Of a stretch of 64,000 nucleotides of DNA, positions 24,291 to 36,811 are shown one piece after another (the stretch's first letter is position 1; each line of letters opens with the position of its first letter). This DNA comes from Mixophyes australis (lineage: Eukaryota > Chordata > Amphibia > Anura > Limnodynastidae). The translations under genes were made by a program, and so were the position numbers. The stretch is taken from contig JAVHZZ010000006.1 in NCBI GenBank assembly GCA_036250195.1, forward strand, positions 188,107,850-188,171,849. The letters run 5' to 3'. The notes under the pieces were generated by a model. The model worked only from the letters and a program-made list of their open reading frames with translations. It had not been told where the DNA came from and ran no database searches.

Positions 24291-24705
24291 AAATAGTCTT
24301 AGTAATTGAATTAATCAAAAACAGGCAAATATAACAGTCATAGTCATAAACTAAACTATGACCAATTAACTATTATAGGTTAATATTAAATCAAATCTGA
24401 TATATTATTTTGATCAAACATTCAATATGTGGGTAAGGATGCCAGAGTTCAAATTGTGTCGGTCAGTGCAAGAGTGCGCTAATTAAATATACAAGCTGTT
24501 CAATTCAGCAGGATATCATTAGAATAATCTGCTTGGGCAATATGATTGCAATAGGTCATATATGATAAAGAAATCACATATACATCTAGCCTAATATCCA
24601 CAAGATAAAACGGTATCTGAGCCATGAGATAATTAAAGAACAGATGTGATTGCGCTGATTGAATCACAAGGAACAAATAGTGTATCATTTTCCCTTTCTG
24701 CAATG
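24291..24705. other. no gene recognised
   Basis: AT-rich sequence between the LINE fragment and the LTR. Confidence 0.45.
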
Positions 24706-25336
24706 TGTCAGAATCACTAGGTGGAATTGATGATACCTGCCAGCAGTTGGCGCTACTGAGTACTGAGGCATGGAGTCTAACACGCCCCTGGTTTTCACCA
24801 GGAACCCCCGCAAGGAGGTATGGACTTCGCTGCAAGGGACGTGCAGGTCGCGGCCCTAAGTATCAGTCAGCTGGCGAGGTAACAATTGAGGCAGCGGTGA
24901 CAGCCCACCAGGATGCAGGATGGAAGAGTAGTCAGCAAGCCGGGTCAAAACCAGAGGAACGGAAATAGCCAAATCAGAAGCAGGAGAATGGTCAGGAAGC
25001 CGGGTCAATACCAAATATCAGTCTAAGCCAGAATCAGGAACCAAGGAGAAGTCAGGAACAAGCCGGGGTGAGAATCCAAATAACAGCAACACAGGAACAA
25101 ACGCTGGAGCAAGGCTGAAGACCTAATACTCTGGCACTAGACATGTGTCAGAGGCTGCCTTATATACCCTAAGGTGCCTCCTGATAGGGTTAGGGAGATT
25201 TTGGCGGTAAGACATGCTGGCTGCAGACAGGTGAGAAGAGATAGCGTCCCGCTGCTAGGCAACAGGACGTGGTTGCTTGGAAGGTGCAGGCGTCCGTCTC
25301 CTGCACCAAGTGTCAGTGCGGAGACGGCGCCTGACA
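24706..25336 (-). mobile_element. solo LTR, Ty3/gypsy type, TSD caatg
   Basis: On the minus strand it begins TGTCAGGCGCCGTCTCCGC and ends GTGATTCTGACA. It is flanked by caatg at 24701-24705 and at 25337-25341. A TATA-like GGGTATATAAGGCAGC lies near 25160-25175. The 3' part carries GGTTTTCACC-type sequence (ggttttcaccaggaaccc on the plus strand), shared with the LTR at 59727-60600. No second LTR or internal region is present. Confidence 0.9.
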
Positions 25337-26063
25337 CAATGCTACTTGCAGACTGAATATAGGCGCTGCCAATGAATCATAAAGGATATCTAATATAGGA
25401 ATGTGTATTTCAACATTAGCCTATGAAGTACAATTATACACCCTTAAATACATATATGTGGATCTGACAATTCATCACATCGATGCTGTAATACCAATTT
25501 ATGAAGGAATACCTATATGTCCAATGTCTCCGGATTTCTACTATAGAAATAAGATGTATGATGATTTATGCATCCTATGATACTGATACCATTATATGGC
25601 ATAAGACATAATTGAACACCGACTCTAAGATGAATATTGAACTTTGAAAGAAATATAAATCTTCGACAATGTATCCAAGAATAATATGAACATTAGAAAA
25701 GTAGAATCCTGGAATCAACTTTACCATTGCTTATCATTAACTTAGATATTTTAAATGAGAATACTTTGCTTTTTTAGGTACTTAAGCACAATAAAGGTTA
25801 AGTTTTAGAAAATTATGCTTGTTATCGATGTGCATAATCATTATTTTGGACAATGTAATATTCAATACATTCAGGTCACTGTGATGAGGTTGAATTTAGG
25901 AATATGTGAAAACATTTATAATAGCCTATATTATTCTCAAGTGGGAGTGCCTCTCATAAGAAATATTTTTTTTTCTTTTTGCTCAGAAATACACAGAAGT
26001 GCCACATGTAATAAAGGCAGTCATGATGTCTCCTAACTGTCATGATTCATTTAAGCGTTAACT
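25337..26063. other. AT-rich, no gene
   Basis: Nothing assignable beyond short AT-rich frames. Confidence 0.45.
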
Positions 26064-26311
26064 CATAGTTGCTGGATATTTGGGAGTTCTCCTAGACTCT
26101 CGGGGAGCCGTGCAAGCTCCCGCATTCGGCCCTCTTTGTTGGTGAAGTGGGTGGGGGCGGGGCTAAATGCAGCATCCTGGCTCCGCCCCCTGGTGTGATA
26201 GGCCGATGTTGGTATCATTTGACGGTGCAAGGCCTACCGGATTGCTTCGCGCGCATGCCCCCATGACGGAGCCCCCTCCCAGAGATCATGCTGCCAAAGT
26301 TGGCAAGTATG
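26064..26311. mobile_element. catacttgcc MITE family, copy 2
   Basis: Left end catagttgctggatatttgg, right end ccaaagttggcaagtatg. Flanks cgttaact (26056-26063) and tgttaaat (26312-26319) match at 6 of 8 bases. It lies in the opposite orientation to the copy at 16752, and the interior has ggtgggggcggggctaaatg, matching the complement of that copy. Confidence 0.75.
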
Positions 26312-27371
26312 TGTTAAATAAGGCTAAATCGAGCAGTATTTCAGGAGAAAAACTAAAATGTTTTAATGACAGGAGTAGGTATAAAGCGGTAGGAGGTTGG
26401 ACTTTTGATGTGACGTTTACACCTCTTCAGATGTTTCCACTTACCTGCAAAGTTATGAGCATTTCTAATTTGCACAGACATCCCTCAAGAGCTACACATG
26501 CATCTTAAAATGCTGAGCAGATCATCGACTATAGAAGTACTTGTGCAAAGCCACAGTGCTTTGTGGTCCACATCAAGTGCACTTCATAACTGAGGTCCGC
26601 AGTGTGTAGATGGCAAATCCCATTTAACTCATTGATTCATCATCAGGCATTGTTAGTATATGAGTCAGATATTGTCAATATAAGACCAAAAATAGATCTG
26701 CGATAAAGATCATACCACTGATTGATTTGCTTGTGCTTACAAATGTACATGCATTGTTGGAGATGCCTGACATTGAAAATACAGCAATACAGATCTAAAG
26801 ACACAGAAGCAGGAATGGCACAAGTGTGTATCTAGAGGGTGCATGGAGAGGGAGAGAGAGAGAGAGAGAGAGACCGTCTGTAGGATTTATATGCTGCTAA
26901 ACAGATGCACATTTTGCAGAGTAAAAATTCCTAACCCACTTCAAAGAAACGTATAGACAAATACAGACCTCACCTCTTTCTCCCTTTGGTCCCCCACTTT
27001 AACTTCAAAGAACTATGCAGAAAGAAACATCCTCCCTTACTCAGACATACACATACATACTATATAGTAAAACCTGTATATTACAAATAAAAGATATTTA
27101 CTTGATACCATAGTATTGTATAATTTACACTTGTATATGGCATGCATTTGTAGCCAAAGTGTTAAGGTGCTTCTCTATTAAGGAGCATACATATATAACA
27201 CAAAACACCAAAACCCCTAACACTACTGCTTTTGCAATACCGGACTTTGATATGCCAGATTATATGCATTGTATATACTTCTGATCTGACAAGCATACGT
27301 ACTGCTTGTCAGATCAGCATAAATACAGTTGTATTTTGAATAAACCCCTCTCCCTTTTATTGTGGTTAACC
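26312..27371. other. no gene; GA microsatellite
   Basis: AT-rich sequence with a (GA)n run at about 26847-26872. No gene motif seen. Confidence 0.45.
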
Positions 27372-27528
27372 CAGTGGCGGAACTACCATTGGTGTGGCAG
27401 GTGCCGTGCACAGGGGCCATTGGAGATAATGGTGCCCGCTGCATGGCAGATGCAGAATGTTGGGGTCGCCGGTTCCCTCCTCCCCTCCACCCTGCACCGG
27501 GGCCCGAAGCTCGCTAGTTCCGCATTTG
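27372..27528. mobile_element. hAT MITE with perfect 8-bp TSD ggttaacc
   Basis: Inverted termini cagtggcggaactacc and gctagttccgcatttg enclose 157 bp. Perfect duplication ggttaacc lies at 27364-27371 and 27529-27536. No coding capacity. Confidence 0.9.
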
Positions 27529-27621
27529 GGTTAACCAATGCCATGTAAGTTGACATTGAACAGGCATTGTTACTGTATTATGTAAGTAGAGCAGCGAACA
27601 ATATTTTTATACTTCTATTTT

Positions 27622-27972
27622 GGGGCAGCACGTGGCTTAGTGGTTAGCACTTCTGCCTCACAGCACTGGGGTCATGAGTTCAATTCCCGACCATGGCCTT
27701 ATCTGTGTGGAGTTTGTATGTTCTCCCTGTGTTTGTGTGGGTTTCCTCCGGGTTCTCCGGTTTCCTCCCACACTCCAAAAAACATACTGGTAGGTTAATT
27801 GGCTGCTATTAAATTTACCCTAGTCTCTCTCTATGTCTGTCTGGCTGTGTGTTTGTGTGTGCTAGGAAATTTAGACTGTAAGCTCCAATGGGGCAGGGAC
27901 TGATGTGAGTGAGTTCTCTGTACAGCGCTGCGGAATTAGTGGCGCTATATAAATAAATGGTGATGATGATGA
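27622..27972 (+). mobile_element. V-SINE copy C, near full length
   Basis: Starts ggggcagcacgtggcttag. The A-box-like agtggttagcac and B-box-like gagttcaattcccgacc sit in the head. The core gtttcctccgggttctccgg is followed by a short microsatellite, the tail ctccaatggggcagggactg, and (gat)n. Flanks ctatttt and ccatttt could be an imperfect TSD. This is the most complete head in the window. Confidence 0.92.
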
Positions 27973-28161
27973 TCCATTTTTTTTTTTTCATTTTCCTTGT
28001 GTCCGTAGGGATGTGATTTGCTTCCTGGGAGTGGTAACACTCCTCCAATAAAGACACTGCCCCTGCCATATGCAGCTCTTATACAAATAAAAAAGTGAAG
28101 AGGTTACTAATCAGATCCACTGAATTCCCTGATGCCTATAATGTTCCCACAGCACTCAACT

Positions 28162-28479
28162 CATACTTGCCCACTCTCCCGGAATGGGGAGAGTGCTCCC
28201 CCTGGAGTCCAGGACACCTACCCAAAATTCGGGAGTTTTCCGGACTCCTGGGAGAGCAGACAAATTCTCCGTATCCTACACACTTCCTAGTGAAGTGGGC
28301 AGGATGGGAGACTCAATGACACGATTTGCACCATTTTGGCCCTCTCCCATGACAAAATGTCAATTTCATTGCAGAGGGCGGGGACAAAAAGATGCAATTT
28401 GCCCCACCCTGCTCCCTTCCGCCCTCCCACCCCCTTCTGGGATCTCCCGGAGCTCAAAAATTGAAAACTGGCATGTGTG
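28162..28479. mobile_element. catacttgcc MITE family, copy 3, TSD actcaact
   Basis: Ends catacttgcccactctccc and gaaaactggcatgtgtg. Perfect 8-bp duplication actcaact at 28154-28161 and 28480-28487. The interior contains cacttcctagtgaagtgggc, shared exactly with the copy at 34862. Confidence 0.9.
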
Positions 28480-29689
28480 ACTCAACTGTGTACTCTAACC
28501 ATACACCTGTGTCATCCATAGTTGCGTGGATAACAGTACCCACAAATTTTACATTCAGTCCTGAAAAGCCTCATCATTCAAACCGATGATCGATTTTACT
28601 AAAAACGCCATTGTTGAAGCATTTGCTTTGAATATATTTAGTGTACATTATTTTCTGGATTCTTTCTGTTATCACCACCTGTGAGATATATTCAGCAAAA
28701 CACATCTCATTCAGGGTAGGTGTCTGCCAAGTTTTATCTACAGTTAAATCTCTCATCTCACAAGATATTAATATGTTTTTACTTAAAGGGCTACAGCTCC
28801 TGCAAAACACTTCATAAAAGCTTCTGTTTTATTTCTGCTCCAAGTAATGACTTCCCGTGCCAAGCTTTATTGAAAGGTTGGCGCTGGTGACAAACCTCAA
28901 GTAAGACTGCAACTCAATGTTTTCCACTGTTTTATTCTTATACATTTCAGCCAGTAGGTGTATACTTACATGATCCATAGCTGGGGTTTTGGAAAATCCA
29001 TAAAATGAACCTTACTTATATATTTGTATTTAATAAAATATGCAAAACTACCAATTTATCATGCCAGCTATTTATTCCTTTATTTATCATTATTTTTATA
29101 TTTACCTGTCATGTTCGTTTCCTTTAGTGGCTCTTACTCAATGCCAGATGCAGGATCATGCCACCGCCCTCCTATCCAGCTAACAGAGAGGCTTTTAATA
29201 CCAGACAGTTCATTAAACTTGAAATATTATTCTTTATTTATTTTTTTTAAACATTGGTAACTTTGAGTTCTTATGCTCTACACAAAAGGCAGGACACACA
29301 AGCTACATACATCACACAAGCACTAATACACTCTCCAAATGCTTCCTGCTTCTCATCAGTCCTACTCTAGCCCTTGGTCACTGGCACCAACAAATCAGCA
29401 TTTTGTGCTCAGTCTTACTGTCCAGGAGCCTAAAGACATGAATGGACTTATGTCATCTCCCATGCAGACACTTTGAGCCAATTAGATATCTCAACCTAAC
29501 TGAAGAGCACACTATGGCATGACTTGGGTGAGCTACAGGAATTAAAGCCTATGTTTCCATGTATTTCTATTTATAACACACAGTAAAATAGATTCATTAT
29601 TATCTGATGTGATTTTTTTTTGAGCAGTGGAGGGTGGACAACTTTGGACCTGGGGGAAAACAGAAGTACTGGCCCAAGGTGGAGGAGCA
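28480..29689. other. no gene recognised
   Basis: AT-rich sequence with short frames lacking family motifs. Confidence 0.45.
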
Positions 29690-30466
29690 TAATATTAAAT
29701 TAATATTTATCATTAATAATATTTATGTAGCGCCAGCATATTCCATAGCATTTTACAATTGGGAACAAACACAGTAATAAAACAAGACTGAGAATACACA
29801 GAGAGGTAAGAAGGCCCTGCTTGTAATCTTAAAATCTATAGGACAATGGAAGTTTGATACATGGAGTTAAGTGCTACATATTGTATATTGGTCCAGGCAG
29901 ATTGCAAAGATAAAAAGTACTTAATGAGCTATATGATCTCAGAGGATTGTTGTCTTGTGTGAACAGTGTAAAAGGTGGTATTAGGAAGGTTAAGAGGATG
30001 GTTGAGGAATTTGATAAGCTTGCCTGAAGATGTGGGTTTAAAGAGAACACTTGAAGACGAGAGAAAAGACTTGTGTGAGGGAGGGAATTCCAAAAAGTGG
30101 GTGCAGCCAGAAAAAAAGACCTGTAACCGGGCATGAGAGTAGTTAATGAGTGTGGATGAGACACTCCGATCTTGTTCAGAGTGGTGGTGTGGAGTTGGGA
30201 GATATATTGAGACAAGTGAGGAGATGTATGTTGGTGCAGGTTAGTTAATGGTCTTGTATGTTAGTAGAAGTATTTTATATTTGATTTGATAAAAGCAGTC
30301 AACCAATGTAGAGACTGACAGAGGATCAGCAGGGAAAGAACAATTAGTAAGGAAAATCAATCTAGAAGCTGCATGCAAAAACTTTGGGGAAGGATGGTAT
30401 TGCAATAGTCAATGTGGGAGATGATGAGTTCATGAATTACATTTTTGCAGCGCCTTATATGAGATA

Positions 30467-31159
30467 CACTATATGGACAAAAGTATTAGAGTAGTCAGGC
30501 AGGTAAAGTTTTCCCGGCATTCGCCATACCCAGACTCGCCCATCTGACTGCCAAACAGAGAAGCATGATTCATCACTCCACAGACCATGTTTCCACTGCT
30601 CCACAGTCCAGTGTCAGTGTGCTTTACACCACACCATCCGACGCTTGGCAGTAGTCTTGGTGATGTGAGGCTTGCATGTAGCTGCTCGGCCATGGAAACC
30701 CATTCCATTAAGCTCCCGCTGCGCAGTGTATGTGCTTACATTAATGCCAGTGGAAGTTCAGAACTCTTCAGCTATGGAATCAGCAGAGCGCTGGCGACTC
30801 TTACGCACCATGCGCCTTAGCAGTCATTGACCCCGTTCTGTGATTTTACATGGTCTTCTGCTTTGTGACTGAGTTGCTGTTGTTCCTAAACGCTTCCACT
30901 TTCTAATAATATCACTTACAGTTGACTGTGGAGTATCAAGCAGGGATGAAATTTCACGATTCGTCTTATTGCAAAGGTGACATCCTATCACAGTACCACA
31001 CTCAAAGTCACTGAGCTCTTCAGAGTGACCCATTTTGTATCACAAACAGAGACTGCATGGTTACGTGTTTGATTTTATACACCTCTGGCAACGGATCTGA
31101 TTGAAACACCTCAATTCAATAATTAACAGGTGTGGCCAAATACTTTTGTCCATATAGTG
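30467..31159 (-). mobile_element. Tc1-like transposon, internally deleted, TA TSD
   Basis: Inverted termini cactatatggacaaaagtatt (left) and aatacttttgtccatatagtg (right) are essentially perfect, flanked by TA at 30465-30466 and 31160-31161, the standard Tc1/mariner target duplication. At 693 bp it is less than half the usual length of about 1.6 kb. It carries the start of the transposase and then jumps to the 3' terminus. It is nested in the minus-strand LINE and is therefore younger than it. Confidence 0.95.
30469..31033 (-). pseudogene. truncated Tc1 transposase
   Basis: Starts MGHSEELSDFECGTVIGC at 31033. The N-terminal helix-turn-helix includes NREISSLLDTPQSTVSDIIR, followed by WKRLGTTATQSQSRRPCKIT, a GRPR-like linker. 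A stop follows at about 30825, after which the same protein is recognisable as MAEQLHASLTSPRL and MGESGYGECRENFTC down to 30469. The first catalytic Asp site of the DDE domain falls in eroded sequence with a stop, and the remaining catalytic region is deleted. DNA binding might have been possible before decay, catalysis not. Confidence 0.9.
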
Positions 31160-32074
31160 TATGTGCATATTCTGGAAAAGTTTCTTATATGTATGTAAAA
31201 AGATATTGATATAGATTGGATGTGAACAATAAAGGATAGTTATGAGTCAATGATCATGTCTATGCAATAAGCTTATGGGGTAGGATATATTGTTGTGTTG
31301 TCAACAGATATAGAAATGTCAGGTAATGTTGGCTGGTGAGAATATTATTAGTTCTGTTTTTGAAAGCCTGAGTTTGAGGTGGTGAGAGAACATTCAAGAT
31401 GAAATGGAAGACAGACATTCAATAATGCTGGGCTAACACTGATAGTGAGAGATCCGGAGAGGATAGATAAATTTGGCCGCATAGATATGATACTGAAATC
31501 CAAAGGAACTTATTAGTTTTCCAAGAGATACATATTATACATATTGTATACATATTATAAATAGAGAACAGCAGAGGACATAGGACTGGGCTTTGTGGTA
31601 GTCCAACTAATAAAGGAAGAGGAAACAGATCCAGAGAAACTAACACTGAAAGAGATAAAATATAGGTAGGATGAGAACCAGGATAGGACAGTGTCCTAAA
31701 GACTTGGGGATTGTAACATTTATATGAGAAGAGAGTGGTCAATATTGCCAAATGCAGCACAGAGATCCAGGAGAATTAGAAGCAAGTAATGGCCTTTACA
31801 TTTAGCAGTTATCAAATCACTGACAACCTTAATCAATGCAGTCTTTCTGGAGTGTTGGGAGTGAAAGCCTGAATGAATAGGTTGTGTGAGGAAAGAAAGC
31901 AGGTGAGGTGAGTGCAGGCAATTCTCTCAAGAAGTTTGGATGGAGTTTTGGTCAGAATTTAATTTTTTCAGAATAGGAGTAATCACTATGTGCTTGAATA
32001 ATGACGAAAATATACCAGTAGAGAAAGAGAGATTACAGATTATAGTTAAGCTTGAGATGAGCACAGGAGACAGG

Positions 32075-32613
32075 GATTCTTCCCTGTGGGGGGAGGGGGC
32101 TTGCATTGTAGGATTGGCCTACAGCACTTTAATGGCAGGGAGTGTTTAGCCTCCCTGCTGGTTATACCGTTGTGTCTGCACCTCGTCTGCCTGCTGCTGC
32201 TGGTGCTTTGCTGTCTCTACATTGTTGGGCTACCTGTTGCCTAAACTTCTGCCTGATTCTGGGTTATTCTTTGGTCTGTTGTCTGTCTCGACCTTTTGGC
32301 TTGTTTCCTAGACTTCTCTTGTTTGCTGCCTGCCCCAACTTCGGCTTGTCTCCGTTTATCCAAGTACACTGTCTCCATCGATGACTTACATTCCCTTCAG
32401 CTACCTCTTGTCTACCATCTGGTGTTTTCTCTCACTTTGTCAGTTCCACGAGTCTACTACACATTCGCTACCTGGCGTCCGTGAAAAATTCTTACTACGC
32501 TGAGCTCAAGTCCTGGGGGCATCTCTCGCTATGGGAAAGATGACATACTATAAATGAAGACCTCTCATAATCTGGTTCTAATAATCTGTCTAGTGTCAGT
32601 GGGATCAGTAACA
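32075..32613 (+). mobile_element. LTR sequence of Ty3/gypsy type inside a LINE
   Basis: Contains ctccctgctggttataccg (about 32150-32168), agtcctgggggcatctc (about 32509) and aatgaagacctctc, and ends gtgggatcagtaaca at 32613, matching blocks of the LTRs at 10792 and 15158 in order. The 5' end is unclear (a TG at about 32092 is possible) and no TSD was found. About 140 bp of non-LINE sequence follow the LTR end, with a short frame starting MADNEVSKEYEESLEPL at about 32692. This could be a leader and gag start of the same element before LINE sequence resumes near 32755. That last point is inference. Confidence 0.65.
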
Positions 32614-33215
32614 GAAGTTTAAGATTTATGCAAATGATGTTCTGCTTTGCGAGAACGTTTTTGAAAGTGTCGTGTTACTTTAGTGGGTCATGGCGGACAA
32701 TGAAGTTAGCAAGGAGTATGAAGAGTCGCTGGAGCCACTTGATCAAGGGCTGATGCTAAGTTTTGGTGAAAATGTGGTACTGCCATATCAGGAGAGGAGA
32801 AATTAGAAATTGGGTTGAGAAGACGTTGGAGATAGTTGGAGTACTATTGGAAATTAATAAAGATTTTGGCAGGTATGAGTATGTATGGTAGAGTTTCAAT
32901 GCAAAGAGATTAAAGTACTGGGTGAGAGCTTGCAGCTGATAAGGTGATGATCCGAGAGGGGAAAAGGAGCGCAAAGGAAATCAGAAATGGAGCATAGTCT
33001 AGAGAAAACAAGATTAAGGCAGTGGCCATCCTGATGAGTAGAGGAGTCAGTTTACTGGGAGATTGAGGAAGTTAGAGAGAGGTATTTGGAAGCACAATTA
33101 GAATGTAGACTATCAATAGGGATGTTCTAATCACCCAAATGATGGTGGGGATGTCAAAGGTTAAGAAATGGAGGAGCCAGGTAGACAAATGTTCAAGAAA
33201 TTGTTGGTCTTTTCA

Positions 33216-34861
33216 CCATATTTAGCCCTATGGGATGGAATGCAGAAGTATTCCTTCAAATATATATGGGGTTTTCGCAGTTGTATCATCCAGTATTAAA
33301 GTCATGGTTATCACTAATTCCTTGCATGGAGGGAAATCTAATATATGACTGTTTACATGGGCCAATTACATTCAGTACATGGGCAAATAAGGGCTATAGT
33401 TAGACACTGATGAGTTAATGCCAAGCAGCAGTGGAGGAGGATCTGTAACTGAGTCCTCACCTGTAAAAATGGGAGTGATCCCAGTGGCAACTGCCTCTTG
33501 TCTCCCATGCCAGCTCTCTACTGATTATTAAAAGACATGTTCATTTATATGGGTTATATATCTTAAGCTGCTTATGTTAGCTGTTCTTTATCATGTGTGT
33601 CTTCCCTTAATATAGTATTATACATTCCAGTTAATAACATTGTATGTGACACAAATGGACATAGACTGCATGTGAAGGACAGACAGGCAAATCGGGTCAG
33701 TTCAATAGGTTCTTCTTTAGCAAAACACTTCAATAAAGAACAACATTTAAAAAAAGAACAAACAAAACATGTTCTACTTTACTTTAGTGTCTTTTCCAAC
33801 AAAAATTGTAAAGTAGCAGTAATAGCGGGAAGATACATTCACAGTCCGTTAGACTTTGTCCCTAGAAGACCACCAGTGCCCCCTGGAAGGACCTTATAAA
33901 TGAACATGACAAAGTAAGTAAAGAGTCCTTCAGTCTTAATATTAGAGCTTGAAGTACATATATATATATATACTTAGAGTAAAATTCCCATTAAAAAATC
34001 AATACAACTTAATATATTACAATACAACAAAGCAAACAAGCGAGTTAATTAGTTATTTAATTGTAAAATATAAAAGAAGATAAAATCCTGTATAAATGCA
34101 GACTTTTCTTTATAGGACTATAGACAGATTTCTGAAAGGACGCAGAGCCCTATTGCTGGCAGAGGTGTTTTCTCCAGTGATAGAGCTGGTTTTCACTTTG
34201 CCCAATACAAGAAAGGGTTAACTGCTACAGTAAGTAATATGGGGGGGGGGAATATTTAACGAGTAATATGGCAGTAGTTGTACCACTACAATACCTATTC
34301 TGTAAGGTGATAACAGAAGAAAAGCGTAATAAAAAGCATTTCAAAATAAAGCATTTTTGAATCCATTAATGATTGAAAATAGTTTTCATTTGTTTTTTAA
34401 ATAATTTTTAAAAAACAAATAAGATCTATTTTTAAATTATATTTCATTCCCGCCCCCCTCCCCCCCCCCCCCCCCCCCAACACACACAAACACATTTGTG
34501 GATTTTAAAGCCTAAAGTTCATCTGTGCATGTGTGAGCCGGCTTGTGCACATCTGTGAAGCTTGGCCTGACAAAGGAGTAAGTTAAGACTTACAGCTCCA
34601 TATTGCTGGTGCAACTGAGTATGTGTCAGTTGCCTTGGCAATATTTTATTTAACAACACAGAGGATAACTGAAGTTTTTTATCGACATTATAGAAAATTA
34701 GACTTATGTTCGCGATTTGAGTTCTAATGATAAAAAGACTTCATAATCCCAAACAATGTATCTGCTGAAAATTATTTTCCTATATTTACTAAATATATTT
34801 TATATTTGATTTTCTTAGTATGACTTTGACTTGAGGCTTTTAAGGATTACTCTATTTAATA
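33216..34861. other. no gene; poly-C tract
   Basis: AT-rich sequence with a short (TA)n at about 33957-33972 and a C-run with few interruptions at about 34449-34478. A 100-codon plus frame (33597-33899) has no recognisable motif. Confidence 0.45.
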
Positions 34862-35106
34862 CATACTTGCCCATGTCCGGGAGGCTCCCAAATTCTGGCT
34901 AGATCTCCTGGACTCCCAGGAAAGTAGGGCATCCTCCCGTATCTGCCCACTTCCTAGTGAAGTGGGCAGATTAGAGCTGCCATGTCGCGATTCGCATAAT
35001 TCTGTTATGGGGTGGGGTCAAAATGACGCGATTCACCAAGCCCCCTTCTGTCCCACCTTCCCTCTGGGAGTTCCCGGAGGGGAAAATCAAAAAGTTGTCA
35101 AGTATG
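34862..35106. mobile_element. catacttgcc MITE family, copy 4, TSD atttaata
   Basis: Ends catacttgcccatgtccggg and aaaagttgtcaagtatg. Perfect 8-bp duplication atttaata at 34854-34861 and 35107-35114. Shares cttcctagtgaagtgggcag with copy 3. Confidence 0.92.
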
Positions 35107-36811
35107 ATTTAATATGACTCCAATCAAACATGCCTGCACTCTATGTTTCTCCAAGATAGAGAAGCTTGAGTGTAAACTGTGTCACTGATTGGCAGAAATG
35201 TCTGCTGTGGCTTGTTCAATGAGCTGTCTGGCTGCTTGAGCTGAAAAATCACAAAGTGCAAATACTGATGAATGGGAATATATTCCAAGCCATGGGGGTC
35301 TCATGTCCCATTGGTCTAATAGATGAGGAGGGGAGCATTGCAAAAAATAAAAGTTTGAATTAAATTTATTTATACAGTGCAAGTATACACAATATTAGTT
35401 TTGGTCAGGCAACAATCACATATTAACTGGTCAGTCAAGTACAGGTTAGTAAATGTTGCATGTGCCAGCAGGAATCCATGGCAGTAATCCTGCAGCATTG
35501 TTGCCTAGCTCAATGCTGGCTCCCTCTTGTCTATAACCCAAAAGAGCCATGGAGATGATGTCAGACGAACATGGGGATGGCTTACAGAAGCTCTGCATAG
35601 ACAGGGGTGTGAGGGGTAGTGGGGACATATTACTATGTACCATTTCAATATAAATATTTTCAATTTAGGGTTGTTAACCCTTTAAAACAAGCTCATCTCT
35701 GATTGTTTCCTTCAGATTTAAGCACATTTATACTATTATCATTAAATAATCAGCTGATTTGTGAGCTGTATAGTCATTTGCAGCATATCTAGCAACTCAT
35801 TCACTTGTTTATTTTACTGGGGATATTTTGCTAGCTTTACTATCAACATATTATCGAGAAAACACAAAAGCAGTTCTCAGTTATTTTCTGGCTCAAAGTC
35901 CGTCAGTGTTTTCCCATTACGGGAATATATCAGAAGCTGTTGGCTCTGTGCTGACTTTCATTTAGCCACAAGGGACGGAAGTGCTGTTTGTTGGTGTAGT
36001 TCTTGCTTTGCCATTAGTGGAAAGTAATGATGAAAAGGGCAAAGGAACTGAAAACAAATCAGAGGGATAACACCAGAACAGTTATTTTTATACGCTCTTA
36101 TCATGACAATCCTGCTGCACAGTAAAGTACCATTATCATACCTCCTAACGTTAGTCAATGCATCATTGGGACAATATAAGCCCAGCCCTAAACCCATGCC
36201 CCCAATTTACCCACAATCCACCCATGTCCCCCCAATAACTATCACTTTTTGGGAAAGCCATACCTCTTTCAGGGTCTGCAAAATGACACTTCGGAGTATG
36301 TCCTATGAACAAACAGCAGTCTTGTTAATACACTAGGTAAATACGAAGAGAACTTTGCCATCGAGCCCAAATTTACATGGCTCCATCCTCATTACCACAT
36401 AGGCAAAAAACTTACCAAATCTGATATTTGGTAAAACTGCAATAATACCCAGAGACATTATAACTAAGTGAGGACTGATGTTAATCAATATAGTATGAGT
36501 GGGAATGACAGGGTAATTTTGATGAAAGCAGATATCATTTTGAAATTTAGTATATTACAGACAATGTGCTCCAATTCACAGAAAAAATGTGTTTGAATGG
36601 CCGAAGCCCCAAGCGTACTGGATAATAGATGCCATACCTGTACACAAACATAATCCAATTTATCACATGGATAAACGGCTTTAATAGATTATTAATATAC
36701 ATATGACTGTATGTCCAGCTAATCTTTATTTGTATACAATATGTAAATAATAAGTTTAAAAAATGTTCAAAGTAGCATTTTGTCTTTGAATTCCTGATAC
36801 CTAAGGACCAT
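35107..36811. other. no gene recognised
   Basis: AT-rich sequence with several 60-90 codon frames of no recognisable family. Confidence 0.45.

Larger units (their letters stand above)
29690..33215 (-). pseudogene. CR1/L2-type LINE, minus strand, degenerate
   Basis: Reads right to left. Endonuclease remnant at about 33100-33200 (FLEHLSTWLLHFLTFDIPTI, with GDFN eroded). Reverse transcriptase at 31419-31760, with the RT block eroded to GLPQSPVLCPLLFSIY and the region after YADD as QIYLSSPDLSLSVLAQ. The C-terminal tail is at 29874-30215, with SFFLAAPTFWNSLPHTSLF, the characteristic end of L2/CR1-group ORFs. The 3' end at 29690-29760 carries the ctggcgctacataaatatta block and short TTA repeats. 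A Tc1 copy (30467-31159) and LTR sequence (from about 32075) are inserted. No long intact frame remains. The 5' boundary near 33215 is approximate. Confidence 0.85.

Noticed and set aside
33597..33899. 100-codon plus-strand frame
   Set aside because: No recognisable family, composition close to random AT-rich translation, and no neighbouring exon evidence.
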